Shown here piece by piece: positions 48,750 through 61,155 of a stretch of DNA of 64,000 nt; the first letter of the stretch is position 1; every line of letters starts with the position of its first letter. Below the pieces are notes generated by a model, which made no database searches, had not been told where the DNA came from, and was given only the letters and a program-made list of their open reading frames with translations. This DNA comes from Otatea glauca (Eukaryota > Streptophyta > Magnoliopsida > Poales > Poaceae): assembly GCA_036346275.1 (NCBI GenBank), contig CM070725.1, forward strand, positions 35,278,104 through 35,342,103, read 5' to 3'. The position numbers were made by a program, and so were the translations under genes.

Positions 48750-50175
48750 GAGAAAAAAAAACAAGCGCCCGGCTTCGCGCTCGCGGCCTACGCCGTTGTT
48801 GCCTCGGTTCGCGTGCCACGACACGGTCACGAAGCCGCCGTCATTGCCTTAGTTCCCGCTCGCCGATTGGAAGCTCCGACTGTCGCGCGTCCGCTGAGAC
48901 ACGCTTCGGCCTCGGCTCGCGGCGCGCTGCGCTCGATCTCGGCATCACCACCTCGCCGTGAGCCGCCCGGCCGGTAGTCGCTGCCCAGCCGGCGGAGCGG
49001 CCTCGGCCTTGTCGCCGCCGCCGGGCGTCGTCCTTAGCCTCCTCGCCGCCCGCGACGGCTCGGCCCGGCTCGCGGCGGTCGGCTGGCCCGTCGCAACCCG
49101 CGGCCTCGGCCGTCGCGCCGCGACGCAGCGCCGCCACCGGTCTCGCAGCGCTGTCGCTGATAAGCCCACATCCACGCGACGCGCGCCGAAGCGCCGCGCT
49201 GCCTCGACCTCGATCCTCGTCCGTGCGCCTCGGCCTTAGTCGAGCCCGCGCACCCGATCTCGGTTCGCGTCGCGTCGCTCGATCCGCCCGGCTCGAAGCG
49301 GCGTGCGTCCGCCGTCGCCGCGTACCGGCACCGCCGGTGCAGCCCCACCGGCCGCGCCACGCAGACGGTCCCGGCCGGGCTCTGCCGGCCGCCCGCGCTG
49401 CCGCTGCCTCCACGGCTCGCAGCCACAGGAGCCCCGGCGATCGCCGCCGGCCCGGCCGAAGTTGTCGCACGCGTCCCGGCGCTTCGGCCGGCCGCTCGTC
49501 GCCGCCGCCGCCGGCCCTCGGCCGATGCGCCTCGGTCGGTGCCAGCGCCACGGCATCGACCGCCCGCCGCTCGGCCTGGCCGCCCGCCGTTCGCGCTCGG
49601 CTGCTCCGCCGCCCGGCCGTGCCCGCTCCGCCGCCGTCGCCTCGGCCGCACGGCTCGCCAGCCGTGCCCGGCGCCAGCGCGCGACCTCGATCGCCTGCTC
49701 GCTCGCGTGCGCCCAGCTCCAGCGCGCCGCCCCGCCTCCGGCCGCTCGAGCGCCGCCGCGCTCGGCCTCCGGCTCGCTTCGCGGCGTCGCCGCCCTCGGA
49801 TTTCGGTGCTCGGCTCGGCCGAGCCTCGCCTCGCCCGCGTGTGCATCGCCCGCCGGGTCGCTGGCTGGGCCCTCCGCCTCATGGGGTTTTCGCAGCGCCT
49901 CCGCCTCGCCGGGTTTTCCGCCGCGCCTCCGCCTCGCCGGGACTCACCTATACCGTACCCGCAGCCGCCGCATCCCGGCCTCGCCTCCGCGCTGGCAAGC
50001 AGCCACCGCCTTTTTTCTTCTCAGCGCTTGAAGCAAGGAAGAGGAACGAGAAGGCAAAGAGGCAGCGCAAGACGCACGGCGCGAGGCGCAAGGCGGGGAG
50101 CGCGAGGCGATGGGGCGGCGCGGGCATGTGAATGGCGGCGCGGGCGTATGGGAACCCTAGCTGCCGAAGGATAAG
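48750..50175 (+). other. GC-rich low-complexity leader of the Copia element
   Basis: About 1.4 kb of very GC-rich DNA dense in CGCC/CGGC words, between the PBS and the gag trace. Overlapping long ORFs on both strands (up to 302 residues) are Arg/Ala/Pro/Ser-rich and mutually exclusive, which indicates composition rather than coding. It is followed by an A/G-rich tract (50219-50297). It could be a foreign insertion or a family-specific leader. Confidence 0.5.
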
Positions 50176-50559
50176 TGGGCAGCAAAATGGGCCAAAGGCC
50201 CATAAGGCGGTTCAGTGAAAAGAAAAAAAAAAACAGAGAAGAAAAAGAAAAGAAAGGTGAAAGAAAAGAAGAAAAAGGAAAAAGAGAAAAAAAAATTGCA
50301 GAAAATTTTAAAAAATTGCCAGAAAATCAAGAAGATTTATTTGGCTCTGGTTTTAATTTTCTAGCTTTATTTCTCTGTTTTATGAATATTATTTATGAAT
50401 TTGAAGTTATTGCTTTATTTTGTATATTGCAATGCATGGAAATTCAAGCTTAAATATTTTTTTGCTTATTGCAACCATTTTCTATTAAGATTACACGAAG
50501 TAATCTAATGTCGAATTTTTGAAGATATGCATCATGAATTGTGAATCGTGAGTTTGAAG

Positions 50560-50900
50560 AATCGCCCTGCACGTCGAACTACCTCACTTGGGCATCGGAT
50601 GTGAAGATAGTTCTTGGGGCAAGAAGCTCCATGTTTGCGATTGGTCTAGGGTCCTCGCGGGGCCTTGAAACCTCTGTCAGTAGAGCGATCAAACCATGCC
50701 TTTGCCATTTAAATGCATGAATCGCATTTTCTTTTAGATTATGGTTGTTAGCATTTTCTTTGAATAATGAATAGTAAGCTCTAGAAGAGCATACTTCTTT
50801 CATGAATAAATCATAATTTATTCTTTATTCGATATTCTTCAATTTTGCAAGTAATATTTGGATTGTTTTGCCTCTATTTGATTAGAATTATATTTCTTTT
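50560..50900 (+). pseudogene. Copia gag trace
   Basis: One frame reads NYLTWASDVKIVLGARSSM followed by IGLGS, matching the N-terminal conserved part of Copia gag. It decays within about 60 residues, and the rest of gag, including any zinc knuckle, is deleted or unrecognisable before protease begins. Confidence 0.6.
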
Positions 50901-50919
50901 ATTTAGAAATCGTGTAGCG

Positions 50920-53900
50920 CCTAATGGAAGAGATATGCATTGTTGATAGTGGCACAACAAATACCATCTTAAGAGAGTCTAAGTATTTCGATCGATCACG
51001 AAGAACGCTTGGAAAGATTACTACGATCGCAGAAGCGACTCATATGTAATCGGCTCGGGAAGAGCCACTATTATATTGCCTATGGGTACAACTTTGGTAA
51101 TTGAAGAAGCCCTTTTGTACCACTGAATCAACGCACTCTCTTAAGCTTTAAAGACATCCGCCAATGGTTTTCACGTAGAAACCAATGAAGAAAATGGCAA
51201 AGAATACTTGTGCATTGTGAAGCCGCGGTATGTGGAAAAATGGTATTAGAAAAATGTCCCTCATATGAATCAGGTTGTACTACACGAATATTCATGCACC
51301 CGAAGTGTATACTTCCTTGAAGACTGTTTTTAGAAGCTCTGAATTATTTTCTTTATGGCATGGTAGATTAGGTCATCCTGGTCTTAGAATGATGAGAAAT
51401 ATAGTGAACAACTCACAAGGTCATGGCATTAACGTTAAAAATTTCCCGAATCATGAAGATTTTGTGTGCCCTGCATGTGCCACCGGGAAATTAATAACTA
51501 GACCCTCTGTCATGAAAGTGCAAAGTGAAATCCCTGCATTCCTGGAACGCATCCAGGGGGATATTTGCGGTCCGATTCAGCCCCTGTCAGGGCCGTTTCG
51601 ATACTTTATGGTGCTCATCGATGCTTCCTCGAAATGGTCGCATGTATGCTTGTTGTCAACAAGAAACCATGCTTTTGCAAAGCTGATCTCGCAGATCATA
51701 AGAATTAAGAACGCTTTCCCTGATCATCGCGTGAAGTCCATTAGAATGGACAATGCCGGAGAATTTACTTCAAAGGCGTTTGATGATTATTGCACAGCAA
51801 CAGGGATAGCAGTTGAGCACTCCGTACCGCACGTTCATACGCAGAACGGACTAGCAGAAGCACTAATAAAGAGGATTAAGTTCATTGCCAGACCGCTTTT
51901 GCAGAGTTGTAACTTGCCCAACACTTGTTGGGGACACGCGATCTGCTCGCACGCAGCAGCTTTATCAATTTGGACCATCGGCCTACAACATCCATTCCCC
52001 ATGCAACTTGTGCGGGATCATCCCAAGATCTCCCATCTTAGAAAATTTGGGTGTATGGTATATGTACCTATACCACCCCCTCAGCGGACTGCAATGGGCC
52101 CTCTCCGCAAGTCTGGGATATACGTTGGTTATGAGAGTGCATCCATAATCAGGTATTTAGAACCCATGATCGGAGATTTGCATACAACCTGTTCGTGATT
52201 GCATCTTTGACGAGGATCGTTTCCGTCATTAGGGGAGAAATCAACCTTTGGATGAAAAATGCCGGAAATCATATGGCATTCCACCGGGATCCCCGCATGA
52301 CCCCGCACTAATGAAGCAAATCAAGAAGTCCAGAAGATAATTGATTTGCGAATTTAGCAAATGAACTTGCTGATCATTTTGTGATCCGAAGGCGTGGTTA
52401 AGTCGCATGTACCCGCAAGGAATGCACCAGAGAGGTGGAAATACCAAAGAAAATAGAAGGTATCCCTCAACCTGTTGAGGCCTCAAAGAAAAAGAACAGC
52501 AATCGGCTCCTCAAACCCAAAGTACCCGGAGGCGTGCGGAAAATCGGGCGAGAGGACTTACCACAACCAATCACGAAAATGCCCCAAGGAAAGAAGGGGC
52601 GAGTTGAGACACAGCTGGAAAGAAGCCAACAGAAAGGCAATTCCGGACTTGAATCTTCCATTGCGAGGAAGCGTAGGAAATAATGTGTGCGCACACATAG
52701 GCGATGAAAGCTAAAGGAACTTGCTCTGCGATAGGGAAAAGCGGCGAAGAGCAAGTAGAAGTGCATGAAGCACCCCATGAAGAAATGGCCATAAACTTTG
52801 TAATAACAGGAGAATCCTGAATAGAGCAACGACCAACGTTGATGCATACTTTGCAAAGAAGATTGCCTCGATCATTGATCATGATCCCGAGCTCGCATCT
52901 CGCAGAGTGCAAGAAAAGGCTAGATTGGGAAGAATGGAAAAAGGCAATCATCGCGAGTTAGTCTCTCGAACAAGAGAGAGGTGTTTGAGCCGTATGCCGC
53001 ACACCTCCCCATATAAACCCCATAGGTCACAAATGGGTCTTTGTTCTAAGAGGAATGAAAACAACGGTTGTAAGGTACAAAGCAAGGCTTGTAGCTCAAG
53101 GTTTCACTCAACGTCCGGAGTTGATTATGAAGAAACCTATTCTCCGGTCATGGGAGGAATTACCTTTAGATATTTGATCTCAATGGCGATCAACTTGAAG
53201 TTGAGAATGAAGCGAATGGATGTTGTCACAAAGATACGTATGGAAACTTGGATTCGAGATATACATGAAAGTCTAGGAAGGAATTCCTATCCCAACCAAG
53301 ATGGAGCAAATAGAAACCTGTACAGTGTGAAATTGGAGAAATCACTGTATGGACTGGGCTCAAGCAGTCAGGAAGAATGTGGTACAATCGCTTGAGTGAC
53401 TTTCTCTGCAAGAAAGGCTACACAAACAGCGAAGATTGTCCATGTGTGTTTATCTGATCCCGAATGGATTCAGATAATCTCCGTCTATGTAGATGACTTG
53501 AACATCATTGGGACGGATGAAGAAATTGAAGAGGCATGCTCATACTTGAAGTCTGAGTTTGAAATGAAAGATTTGGGTAAAACCAAGTTTTGTTTAGGCT
53601 TGCAGCTTGAACATGTCCAAGGAGGAATCTTGGTACATCAATCAACCTACACACAGAAAGTGTTGGAAAGGTTTGGTTTTGAAAAGGCATATCCTCGCGA
53701 AGACTCCAATGGTGGGAAGGTCACTCCAAGCGCACCTAGACCCATACAGCACCTAGAGAAGAGGGGAGGAAGTCACGGGAGCGAAATTCCCATATCTGAG
53801 TGCAATTGGAGCGCTCATGTACCTTGCAAATAGCACTAGGCGGACATTGCGTTACTGTGAATTTGCTAGCTCGATCTGATCTGAGAACCCACCAAAAGGC

Positions 53901-54435
53901 ATTGGAAAGGGATCAAGGACATCTTCCGCTACCTCCAAGGAAGCAAAGACCTTGATCCATTCTTGAAGAAATAATGAATTGAATTTGGTTGGCTATGCCG
54001 ATCTTTGGGTATTTATCGGACCAGCATCTTGGCAAGTCCCAAAGCGGCTATGTTTTCCTATGTGGAGGAACGGCAATTTCTTGGAAGTCGTCTAAGCGGA
54101 CTCTTGTCTCGGCGTCGACAAACCACTCGGAAATCATCGCTTTGTATGAAGCATCGCGTGAATGTGCATGGCTCGGAAGAATGGTTCACCACATCCGTAA
54201 GTCATGTGGCTTGAACATTGAGCAAACTCCCACGATAATTTATGAAGATAATGCACTTGTGTTGCCCAAGCACGGATGGGTTATGTGAAGAGCAATCTCA
54301 CGAAGCATATCAACCCCAAGTTCTTCTATGCTCATGAATTGCATAAGATGAACGAGATCAAGATATTGCATACTAAGTCATGTGAAAATCTTGCAGATTT
54401 GTTCACTAAATCACTCCCAAAGATCTACCTTTGAA
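50920..54435 (+). pseudogene. Copia pol: protease, integrase, reverse transcriptase, RNase H
   Basis: Domains in order: protease with IVDSGTTNTIL (about 50938); a GAG-pre-integrase/zinc segment LWHGRLGHPG with VCPACATGK; integrase core with aspartates in GDICGP and RMDNAGEF and glutamate in NGLAEALIKRI (frame open 51275-52198, 307 residues). Then reverse transcriptase with YEETYSPVMGGITFRYL (about 53130) and the catalytic YVDD (about 53489). Last is RNase H with AISWKSSKRTLVSASTNHSE (about 54085) and a C-terminal NLADLFTKSLP (about 54396). Stops and frameshifts fall between protease and integrase, after integrase, inside RT (around 53230-53395) and around RNase H, so no polyprotein can be made. 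Confidence 0.92.
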
Positions 54436-54740
54436 AGGTGCGTGAAAGGAATTGGGATGATGAGACTTAGAAGTGCAGATTTCGGGGAGATATTTCACAT
54501 ACTCCCACATGAATCTCGAAGATGAATTATGAATACCCAACATGAATCCAGAAGATTAGCAATTGAAGTTGGGAGAATTGTACTCTTTTTCCTTAGCAAG
54601 TTTTTCATGAAGTTTTCTTGCGTAAGGTTTTAACGAGGCAATTCGAGCAACATAGTAGCGTATGCTATGTACTCTTTCTCCAAGTATTTTTCCCACTTGG
54701 GTTTTTACGGAGTTTTAATGAGGCATATGCATCTCGCAAC

Positions 54741-54758
54741 AAAGGGCCCAAGGGGGAG
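54741..54758 (+). promoter_or_regulatory. Copia polypurine tract
   Basis: AAAGGGCCCAAGGGGGAG directly precedes the 3' LTR. Confidence 0.85.
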
Positions 54759-54980
54759 TGTTGAGAAACCACGAAAGCCCACCAAGGCCCATGTGGTCCC
54801 TAATGCCAAAACCCTAGAGAGCGCTATAAAGGAGGAGGGGGTCCCCATGTACACAGAAATTCATTAGCAATAAAGAATTTCCGCTTTCGCTCTCCTAAAC
54901 ACGTGTCTCTCTCTCTTTCTGTTCTCCACTTCAGATCTGTTCGGGAACCCCGGACTATTCGATAGCGAGGTTCCTCAACA
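54759..54980 (+). repeat. Copia 3' LTR
   Basis: It runs TGTTGAGAAACC to TTCCTCAACA, collinear with 48346-48569, with a TATA box at about 54823. Differences from the 5' LTR are substitutions and several one-base indels. Confidence 0.93.
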
Positions 54981-54985
54981 TAGAA

Positions 54986-55175
54986 TACTACCTTCTATGT
55001 TTTGGATATAGATACGATCTTTAAAACTTAGTTTTATTACTATTTTTATTATAATACATTTATACAACCCAATAATATTATGAAATTTTTTTGAGACAAA
55101 TCTACACATATGATTTTCATATATCCAAATTAAATATTTAAAAATTGAAGGACCATGTATAGGTCCATCCATGTT
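54986..55175. other. Spacer between Copia elements
   Basis: 190 bp of AT-rich DNA. Nothing recognised; the boundary with the following LTR is uncertain. Confidence 0.3.
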
Positions 55176-55256
55176 TGTGATGAGTATTTGACTTTATTTG
55201 AGCAAGGTGTGCTCAAGTTTGAGTTTGATTTGGATTGTTTTTCGAGCTAGAGCAAT

Positions 55257-55700
55257 TTGAGTTACTGGTTGGAGACGGTCGTCCGACCCAGAGTGGTCGG
55301 GTCGTCCGACCAGTGGTCGGGCTTTGGCTGGTTGGAGACCACCGTCCGACCCAGTGGTGTCGGGTCGTCCGACCCGAGATGTCGGGTCGTCCAGGCTGAG
55401 TGGTCGGGGCTTTGGTGGTTGGAGACCGTCGTCCTACCCAGTGGTCGGGTCGTCCAGGCACGAGAGGTCTGGGCTTTGGCTGGTCGGAGACCAGTCGTCC
55501 GACCCCGAGTGGTCAGGTCTTTGGTTGGTCGGAGACCAGTTGTCCGACCCAGAGAGGTCTGGGCTGTGGCTGGTCGGAGACCAGTCGTCCGACCCCGAGT
55601 GGTTGGGTCGTCCGACCTTGAGTGGTCGGGATGGAGACCAGTGGTCAGACCATGGTTGGTCGGGATGGAGACCAGTGGTCAGACCACGTGTGGTCGGGGT
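55257..55700 (+). repeat. 45-bp minisatellite in the Copia LTR
   Basis: Degenerate repeats of a 45-bp unit contain GGTCGGAGACCAGTCGTCC and TGGTCGGG; three regular units lie at 55477-55611. Because 45 is a multiple of three, several frames stay open together (184, 154 and 73 residues), giving false ORFs. Confidence 0.8.
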
Positions 55701-58700
55701 TATGCTGGTCAGCGTAGTGTATATCTTTCTGTTGAGATGGATATGTGTTGTTGGACCTTGCTATGTGATGTGGTTTCCTTGTCTATGATGGTTGCAGGAC
55801 TTTGGAGCTAGGTCATGGTGAGGCGAAGGGGATCAGGACTAGGCTGGGAGAGCTGAGGTCCAGATGATCAAGGTGTCGCCAAAGATGGTGAGGCCGGGAG
55901 TAGCCGCAAGCCGAGAAGACAAAGGAATGGATGAGATGCTAACTTGGAGCCGCTCGATCTAGGAGGACCGTTGGATCGCGGTCGGGAAGATAGAGTAGTG
56001 GTCAAGTTAGTGTGAGTTGAAAAGCATGCAAAATCCGTTGTGTTGTTGGGTTTGGGTGAGCCCATGCATAGCTTTGTGAGTGGGTAAAATCTCAGCCCTT
56101 GATGGAGTGCTCTAGGGTTTAGAGGCTCATCCAAGGGTGGTAGGTGTTCAAGCACGCTATGAATAGACAGGGAGAGGGTGTCTCCTTGGGGGTGAGCAGG
56201 TGAGGAAAGTGTCGTGAGTAGTTGAGAGTTGTTGAGAGTAGCGATGTAAGGATCAAATCCTGGCTCTTGGATGTTGGCTTAGGATTGAAGCAGGACATCC
56301 AAAGGTGGGAATTGATCAGTCACTATAAATAGAGGGTAGGGCAGCCTCCCTCTTTGAATGTTCCGAGGTTTTTGCTTTGCTCATTTGAGCTTTGCCCACT
56401 TTGTTGTGAGGCTTTGTAAACCTCCTTCCGAAATGAAATGTTCTTCATTTATATTCTTGTTTCATTTCTCTTACGTATTTACATTACGCACTTGAATTAC
56501 ATTATATAAATTCGCATTTACCTTCTTGCGATTTACTTTACGTAATTTGGATTTGCCTCATCTCCTTCTACATGCTATTGAGTCTTTGTTGAAATTCATG
56601 ATTGATGAACTCTTCTCTGGATTCGGTGCTTTCAATCTTTTAGGCAATCCTTACGTTCTTGTTGCAAGTTGTAAATCGTGTGTTCTTAAAGTGCGTAAGC
56701 GTGTGACTTGCGATTATTTAGTCTTGATTGGCTTACGGTTCTTGTTGCCAAGGATGAAAGATTGCTAGATGAATCTCCTATAGATCATATCCCAATCATC
56801 TAGGCAATCTACAACCTCTTCTATTGATTTTCAAGAAACCAATTTACGTGCCTAGTTTTGGATGGTGTTTCTATTTGTTTGAAGGGTTGTTTCTTCGTGT
56901 ACTTACTTGCTGTGATTTGTGGAGAGTCATCCAAGGATATTCGACTATCAACTCCCACCGCAAGTTCTGAGTGAAGTCTGTGTTCGTGACTCTGTTTTTG
57001 GTGTTGCATTTGTTAAAGCTGAAAAGGACGGAACCTTGGTATTAATTCCTTCGATTGTTGATTGAAATAGGTTCTGACATCCTTTGGGAGGTGCACACAA
57101 TTTTCACTGTTTTTGGACCAGTAGATCAAAAGTTACATCGATTTACATTTTTGAGATCGTCTTGATTTTCTATTCACCCAGTCTTGTTCATCCGACCTCA
57201 GAGGTCGAGTCTTTATTCATCTGCGTAACACCTTAATTTTGCTCTAACTTAAATTTTGGAGTATTTTTATTTTTGTGAATTTTTTTGGGAATTTATTTGG
57301 ATTTATTCAAATAGGGCTTTTCTTGAAAACAATTGAATAATGGAAAATTTTTTGCAAAGTTTTATTGCAAATATTTTAATTGAGTTCCAAATATCTCAAA
57401 GTAATTTCTGGAATTTTCTAGAATTTTTCTGCTATTTTAAAAGCTCCAAATGATTTAATTGAATTTCTAGAATTATGTTAAATGTGAAATGATTTTAAAA
57501 TCGGTTGAGCGATAATGGGCCGAGCCCATTCTTGTGCGTCTGCAACCCGCCCGCCGAAACCCTAGCGCCGCCCGCCCAAGCCGTCCGATCCGGATCGCAC
57601 GCTGTCCGTGTGCCACGTCGCCCGTCGGCGCGAGCCTTCGGATCATCGCCGCCTGAACGCATGCGAGATCGCGCCCGTCACCGTCCCGCGAGATCGCCGG
57701 AGAGGCGTGGGCTTTGATGGCCGTGATTTCGCCGGCGATTTAGCGCGCGTCGAGGCGATCCTTAAGTCCCGTTGAAGTCGTCGTGCGAGGCCTTGCGCGC
57801 GCGTCTTTGACTCCTCGCCGCGCCGCCGAGACCCTCTCTAGCGCTGGCGAGCTCGCCGTAGTTGCGTCTTTGTGCGCGCGCGGTTTTTCGTCGTTTTCTT
57901 CGCGCCGGTTTCTCTCCGCCGTCGTCAAGGTCACCGGAGTAATCCTTCCGCCAAGCCGCGTCGAGCGAGCCACTTCATCACGCGGAGAAGCCCGTGGCGC
58001 CGTGGGCTGCGTCATCTTCCTCAACTCCGTGACCTTTTCTTCTGCGCGCCGTCGCCTTCACCGAAGCCGTCGTCGTCAGATCTTCATCGCGCGCTTACGG
58101 TTCGTCCACGTCTCTTGTCTTTGTGTTCTTCTAGAGTAGATCTGCATGCAGTTAGATCTGGTTTGAGCGGTAGAGATTAGATCTAGATTCTGCGGCTAGA
58201 TTTAATGCGAACCCTTGGATCTTTTTGGACGGCGTAGGATTGAGCCACGTCGCGCCTTGAGCGATAAACCGCTCGGTACCGTGGGCGTTAGATTAGATCT
58301 AAGCGGTAGAGATTGCATCTGGTTTTGCCCTAAGGATCCGCGCCGTTCAGATTTGAGCGTCGGGCGGAGATGGCACCCGTACCCTCGCCAAATCGCGTCT
58401 TGACGCGTGGGCGTTTGACCGGCGGAGACCGGATCCGGTAGTCGATTTGGGTGCCGTCGCGATTGCGCCGCGTGTCGTCGAATGAACCGAGGCGTCGCGA
58501 TGACGGCGCGGTCTTTGGCTGTTGGATCTGGCGCCGCTGGATGTCGCGACAGCGTGGGCGTGGGCCGAGGCGTCGCCGCGTTGGATGCGTGGTGATCATT
58601 GGATGCGCGACGCGTGTCGCCGCGCATCTCGGGCGCCGCGGTGCGCGTGAGGAGATCGGCCGTTGATTCAGCGAGCGGCTCGGATCTTGCCGCGTTCTTT

Positions 58701-60093
58701 GCATCGCTACAGTGAACCGAGTCCACGGTAGACCGAGCCGAGCCGTGAACCCAGTTCATAGACGAGCGGCGTGGCGGCCTGCAGGCGTGCCGCGTGTCGT
58801 CTTGGCGTCATCGGACGTCATAAATATATTATATATAAAAATATTTTGGCGAAATTCTTTTATGTGCTGACGTCATCATGATGCAATGCGACGTCATAAA
58901 TGCGAATTTTTCAAGATAAAAATAATTGGGAAAAATCGGATTTCTTAATTTCAGTATTTTCAGATTTTATTCAAATTTCAAATGACTATAACTTTTGCAT
59001 TTTAACTCGGATTTGGGTGATTCAAATTTCTAAAAATTCATAAAATTATGATCTGTTTAATGATGAATTTTATTTGAATTTTGAGGCCATTTAGTCCTCT
59101 GTATTAGATTTTTATTATATATTTTGTTTGTTCAGCGTGACGCAAATTTGCCGGAAAGTTTCGAGGAAGAATTCGTCGCTCAAGACCAAGCTTCGGAACA
59201 CGACCAGCAACTCTTTGAAGGCAAGTGATGCTTTGATCATTTTGATCCCAGGTTTTTAAAATGTAGTTTATGCTTTGAATCTATGCATGCTTATTTATTT
59301 AAAATAAATTTAAATTGATTTGGGATAATGTAGTTAATCAACCCATTTTGTTATGCCACCTTGAATTATTAATTGTATGCCTAAATCATTGTCACCCTAA
59401 GTTTGATTATATTAGTTGGATGCTAATATTGTGCCAACACGGAGGCTAGGCCGTGAGTAGATGCTTAGCCTTGCATCGAGTCATGAATGATCTTTCAGAA
59501 AAATGCTACAAAATTGACTAATGGAATATTGAATGTATTTTGAAAAGTGGTGTGATGATGCCACATGATGAGATTGAGGTACAGTGACCTGTGTGGTTCC
59601 GTACCGATGTTGAGTTATTGCTGGCATGTGTTGCACGATAATCAACTGGGTGGGAAATGATTTAGGCCGGGGCAAGTGGCAGAGGTTGTGTGCTGGTGGG
59701 CTGTGTGTGGCGATGGGTTGATGAGTGTTGTGAGTCCTGTGCCATTTGTTGAGTGTTGGAAGTCTTGCCTTGGTCGATTAAGGACTTCACCTTGCAAGCC
59801 TTTGATCTGAGTCACCGTACAACCACATGTCTGATATGGGACAGACCTAGTTGACTAGGGTTCTGATATCTTTCCTCTGATACCTCGGGGTGACAGTACA
59901 CAGGGGTGTATCTGTATGGGGGAGCGTACCTGTGCTACGGCTTGGTACCCATCCAACGGTGGTTGGCCGGTCCTATACTTCGGCTCTGTGTGAGAGGAAG
60001 TGATAGTGAAGGCAATCTGGGAGAGGTTCTTTGGTTAAGGTAGAGGTTCGAAAAGCTTTGTTGCGGACAATCACTGCGTGGTGGCGGTCAGAT

Positions 60094-60164
60094 CTTGTGG
60101 GTAAAGTGTACAACCTCTGCAGTGTCAAAACTATTCGAATAGCCGTGCTCACGGTATTGAGCAT
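60094..60164 (+). other. Conserved LTR module, family D
   Basis: GTGGGTAAAGTGTACAACCTCTGCAGTG leads into the perfect palindrome CTATTCGAATAG (60131-60142). Then comes the stem GTGCTC / GAGCAT (one G-U) around ACGGTATT (60145-60164). Confidence 0.65.
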
Positions 60165-60439
60165 TGCTCGGGATTACAAATCAAGGGTAGATTTTCTTAA
60201 ACAAAACGTGGAAGGGTGGTGTGTGTGCCAAGTGTTAAAATGAACTATTAAGGTGTGTGCGAGAATATTCGATGAAAAATCATTTGAAGAAATTAGTATT
60301 ACTTATATCTATTCCATTGCTTTAAATTAAATAAGGTCTTGGTTTAAAAATCTTGTTGATGCAAAAGAACCATTTAAGCCCAACCTTTGGAATAAGCTTT
60401 GCATATAGTAATAGCGTTGCATCCTGTGCATTACTTGTT

Positions 60440-60456
60440 GAGTGCCTTGTGTACTC
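60440..60456 (+). other. Conserved LTR hairpin, family D
   Basis: GAGTGC-CTTGT-GTACTC; six pairs with one G-U. Confidence 0.6.
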
Positions 60457-61103
60457 ATCCCACCTTGCTTATCAACCCCAACATCGGTGGAGGAGATTAC
60501 ACCGTTTGGGAGGAGGAGTACATTGAGGACCCGAGCAACTAGGGGCAAGCCCGGTCGGTTGCTGTGGCAAGATGAAGGCTTCCACGAGCTTGTTTATGTT
60601 CATTGCTATTTCTTTTCTCTGAATAATGTAAGCCCTGTGTGGCTTTCTTATCTGTAAGGAGACCATAAGGTCGCACAACTTCGGTTTATATACATGTTTG
60701 CACTAATTATTCTTATATCTTCGTGAATGTCCGTGATGTGCAACCTGTATGATTGTGTGTGCTAAGCGTGATCTGGGTAGCGCATGAATACACGAGGGTC
60801 CGATCTGCGAGTTCGGGTCCCGACAATCTGTCGAAGTACTTGTTCACCCGAACACTATTCACCCAAGTACTGTTCATCCGAGCACTTCAGGTCGGGAGTA
60901 CTGTTCATCCGAGCACTTCAGGTCGGGAGTACTGTTCATCCGACCTCTGTAGGTCGGGGTCTTTGCTCATCAGACTGCAATACCCGACCAGTCGCTTTCT
61001 TTTTGGTCTTTTGGTGGTTTGAATTTTAGGGGGAGGGTTTATTCGAAAATTTTATTTGGCTCCTATTCACCCCCCCTCTAGTCGCCTTTTTCGATCTTTC
61101 AAT

Positions 61104-61115
61104 TGGTATCAGAGC
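61104..61115 (+). promoter_or_regulatory. Primer binding site, Maximus/SIRE-like element
   Basis: TGGTATCAGAGC, a perfect plant initiator-tRNA-Met primer site, lies two bases after the LTR end. Confidence 0.92.
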
Positions 61116-61155
61116 TGGTTCTGCTCTTTCTAGATCTTGACCGGTCTCAAGAGCC

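Larger units (their letters stand above)
48341..54985 (+). mobile_element. Copia LTR retrotransposon with both LTRs, degenerate
   Basis: A complete insertion is flanked by the perfect duplication TAGAA (48341-48345 and 54981-54985), with a 224-bp 5' LTR and 222-bp 3' LTR. Order is LTR, PBS-like site, 1.5 kb GC-rich leader, gag trace, protease, integrase, reverse transcriptase, RNase H, polypurine tract, LTR, the Copia order. The LTRs differ at many positions including indels and the pol frames are broken, so it is an old, inactive copy. Confidence 0.93.
57219..60829 (+). mobile_element. Solo LTR, family D (57224-60824)
   Basis: A 3601-bp LTR is flanked by the perfect duplication ATCTG (57219-57223 and 60825-60829). 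It ends TCGGGTCCCGACA and shares long homologous stretches with family C in the opposite orientation. It starts CGTAACACC instead of TGTAACACC, so the first base of the LTR is mutated. It has a GC-rich island at about 57530-58830, whose ORFs (57505-58759) show no domain. The conserved module and hairpin are present near the 3' end. Confidence 0.88.
55176..61101 (+). mobile_element. Maximus/SIRE-like Copia 5' LTR, split by solo LTR D
   Basis: The LTR ends in TCGATCTTTCA at 61101, next to a PBS. Its sequence to the left contains GTCGGGTCGTCC-type repeats on both sides of the inserted solo LTR (55260-57223 and 60825-61000), which shows the two parts belong together. The start near 55176 (TGTGATGAGTATTTGAC) is only a guess. 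Net length is about 2.3 kb. ORFs over the minisatellite are not genes; 55870-57180 is otherwise non-coding. Confidence 0.7.

Noticed and set aside
48457..50174. Several long ORFs on both strands (up to 302 residues)
   Set aside because: They overlap in almost all frames, are Arg/Ala/Pro-rich and match no domain; GC-rich DNA has few stop codons.
55257..55811. ORFs of 184, 154 and 73 residues
   Set aside because: They are frames of a 45-bp minisatellite, which stays open because the period is a multiple of three.
57505..58759. ORFs over the GC island of LTR D
   Set aside because: Composition-driven, on both strands, with no domain; equivalent islands occur in every LTR of this group without conserved frames.
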